Shown here: piece by piece, positions 62,441-64,000 of the stretch | Layout of the letters: each line of letters starts with the position of its first letter | How positions within the stretch are numbered: position 1 is the stretch's first letter | Source of the DNA: Peltaster fructicola | Lineage: Eukaryota; Ascomycota; Dothideomycetes | Direction: 5' to 3' | DNA length: 64,000 bases | NCBI GenBank assembly: GCA_001592805.2 | Contig: CP051141.1 | Span: 3,410,001-3,474,000 of the forward strand | Notes under the pieces: model-generated | What the model saw: only the letters and a program-made list of their open reading frames with translations | What the model was told of the DNA's origin: nothing | The model's database searches: none | Translations under genes and position numbers: made by a program

Positions 62441-64000
62441 GTCTGACGCCTGGTCAAGACTGGCTTCTCGCGACCGTGTTACCGGACGATCGATCCGCAA
62501 GGATGGCGAAGCACGAAACTTGAGATGATCGAACCTCGCCGGGAAGTCATGAGTGCTTCTGCCACCTAAGTCGGCATGTGTTGGCTGCGACAGTGTGAGC
62601 AACATTTGAAGCAGAACAAAGATTAGCAACGCTGCACGAGCATCATGTATCGGGAAACGAGATGCACACAACAGAGCCAGCTAAATAAGAGGTTTGTGCA
62701 GGGTATCGAAAACAAAGAACAATCTGAGCATGTATAGGGCAGCGACTAGACCGACTTACCTTGGGTGTCTTGCAGGAGTACTTGACAGCTCCAGAGCACA
62801 TGCGACATACGCCAGGCTGAGAGTAGCAACGATGTGCAAGCTTTTGGTCGTTTGTCTTTCCAGAGGGAAGTGCAAACGAGGGTGAGGTCGTGGAGAGTGG
62901 ATCTCGGTGCAACGGTCGTTTCGATGCTCGAACCCGTTAGGACCGTTTGATGTCGATCACTCGTCACAGCGAACAGTGGAAAGCCGTGTAGCTTCAGATT
63001 GATTAGCGTGCGACAGCTCGCAAGGATCCGGAGATTTACCAATGACTGTCCTCGTCAAATCAGACTTGTGCAACACGACCCTGGCCCAGGCTCGCCCAAA
63101 GAAGGTGTGTGTGTCCTGCTGGATGGTCGCAGGCACCGGTAATGAGATTGCCTTGTGGTGGCGGTTACAACGTAGTTGAAATTCTTGAGAAGTTGGCGAG
63201 GCCGGATAATGGCTGGCAGGCAAAGTCGACACAGATGGTCTGCGGCGTGATAGGCTAGGCTGTTGGGTTGTTGGTTGTCGGCCAATCTAAAGTCGAGATC
63301 GTCGTCGAAGAATGAGAGTAAAGATTGTCGGGAGTGACTTTCGAGGGTTGTCCCTGGTGGTATAGGTCAGCTGAACAAGCTCGAAAGAGCAAGATCTGAG
63401 CTGATCTACTGCTGTAGACGAGATAAGGCAGTACAATGAGGATCAGCGGTATTGATCGACCGTCATGTGTTCCAGAGCAGGCGCAGTCGGTGTCGAGAAG
63501 AATATGATGCTCTCAAGTCAAAGAGAAGCAGGAACTCCCTGTTGCTGACACAACACAGTGACCCATCACCTTCTGGTCAGGACGAAAACACAAGACAGAT
63601 GAGCTTATTTGGGTCGTTGAAAAAGCATGGTCTGGCGTACAAGCATGTCCATGCAATATGCGCAACCCGAGCGATCGAGTATCAGCCCACGGTCAAAGTG
63701 CGAGTCACGCCCTCAATCTGAAGCTATTGGCGACAGGAGGCTGAACCGGCTCGACAGAGAGACGCTTGTGGAAAGCAATCCAGATCAGTATGAGCGGATT
63801 AGAAGCGTCAGATCTAGTGGACGCAAGGCAAAGCCAAGCTGGAGCATTCCGATCAAGCTTGTATTGCGATTCCATCTTGCTTGCTCGTGGCCAACATTGG
63901 TGCAGGCTCGCTGGTCAACAGTGCGCCGAAGAGCCGGAGATGAAGGTGAAATTGGCGTACTGACGTCGGGCGATCTTGCTACACATTCAAAGGTGTTGTG
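62441..64000. other. Upstream region of the last gene, no supported gene
   Basis: This probably holds the promoter and a spliced 5' leader of the gene ending at 61214: GTAAGTCGG (minus strand, near 62760) and an acceptor TTATTTAG (near 62684) are good splice signals. A short minus-strand frame reading CRMCSGAVKYSC before the donor resembles the start of a HIT-type zinc finger but is too short to call. Confidence 0.4.

Noticed and set aside
62643-62912. HIT-type zinc-finger-like start (CRMCSGAVKYSC) on the minus strand
   Set aside because: Only the first cysteines are present before a donor site, and the following exon frame has no remaining finger residues; probably leader sequence or chance.

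Overview
The window is 64 kb of ordinary, gene-dense nuclear DNA from a filamentous ascomycete (Pezizomycotina). Nearly all introns are 41-56 nt with GT...AG ends, and genes lie 0.1-1.5 kb apart on both strands. The gene set is eukaryotic and fungal: SKN7, SEC18, PMR1, OST3, DPB2, Zn2Cys6 regulators, an Ayg1-type hydrolase. The protein style and small introns suggest Dothideomycetes, but that is inference. I see no rRNA or tRNA gene, no transposon or virus-like remnant, no CRISPR and no secondary-metabolite backbone gene.

Layout. 1-8.3 kb: eIF2B-epsilon (last residues cut off by the window edge), the SKN7 stress regulator with a long upstream region, an unnamed protein and a mitochondrial-type peroxiredoxin. 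8.3-20 kb: a Zn2Cys6 factor, a small heat-shock protein with a clear heat-shock promoter, the three-exon KXD1 gene, SEC18/NSF and an Ariadne-type RBR ubiquitin ligase. 20-30 kb: a Zn2Cys6 factor divergent from a PrpF-family isomerase, an Ayg1-like hydrolase, a DUF6314 protein and the Golgi Ca2+/Mn2+ pump PMR1. 30-45 kb: cohesin RAD21, a secreted cupin, a phosphoglycerate-mutase-family protein, GPN3, TyrRS, a PXA-PX-nexin_C protein, a Cys-rich unknown and a patatin-like lipase. 45-64 kb: a small unknown, a VPS62-like membrane protein with an inserted hevein chitin-binding module, a TFIIIC triple-barrel subunit, a NASP-type histone chaperone divergent from DPB2, a 15-bp tandem repeat, a Gly/His-rich low-complexity protein, OST3, a coiled-coil protein, MRM2 and a conserved unknown.

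The genes are mostly unrelated housekeeping functions. The clearest joint logic is regulatory. DPB2 and the NASP-type chaperone share one 228-bp promoter with two MCB boxes and an SCB-like site, and RAD21 carries a fused MCB/SCB site; both fit G1/S control. Start codons and splice sites were assigned by hand from reading frames, consensus sites and remembered family sequences; no alignments were run.

The points most worth a second look are the apparent reading-frame break in DPB2, the hevein module inside the VPS62-like protein, the shared S-phase promoters, and the open frame upstream of the RBR ligase. I found no convincing undescribed multi-gene system.
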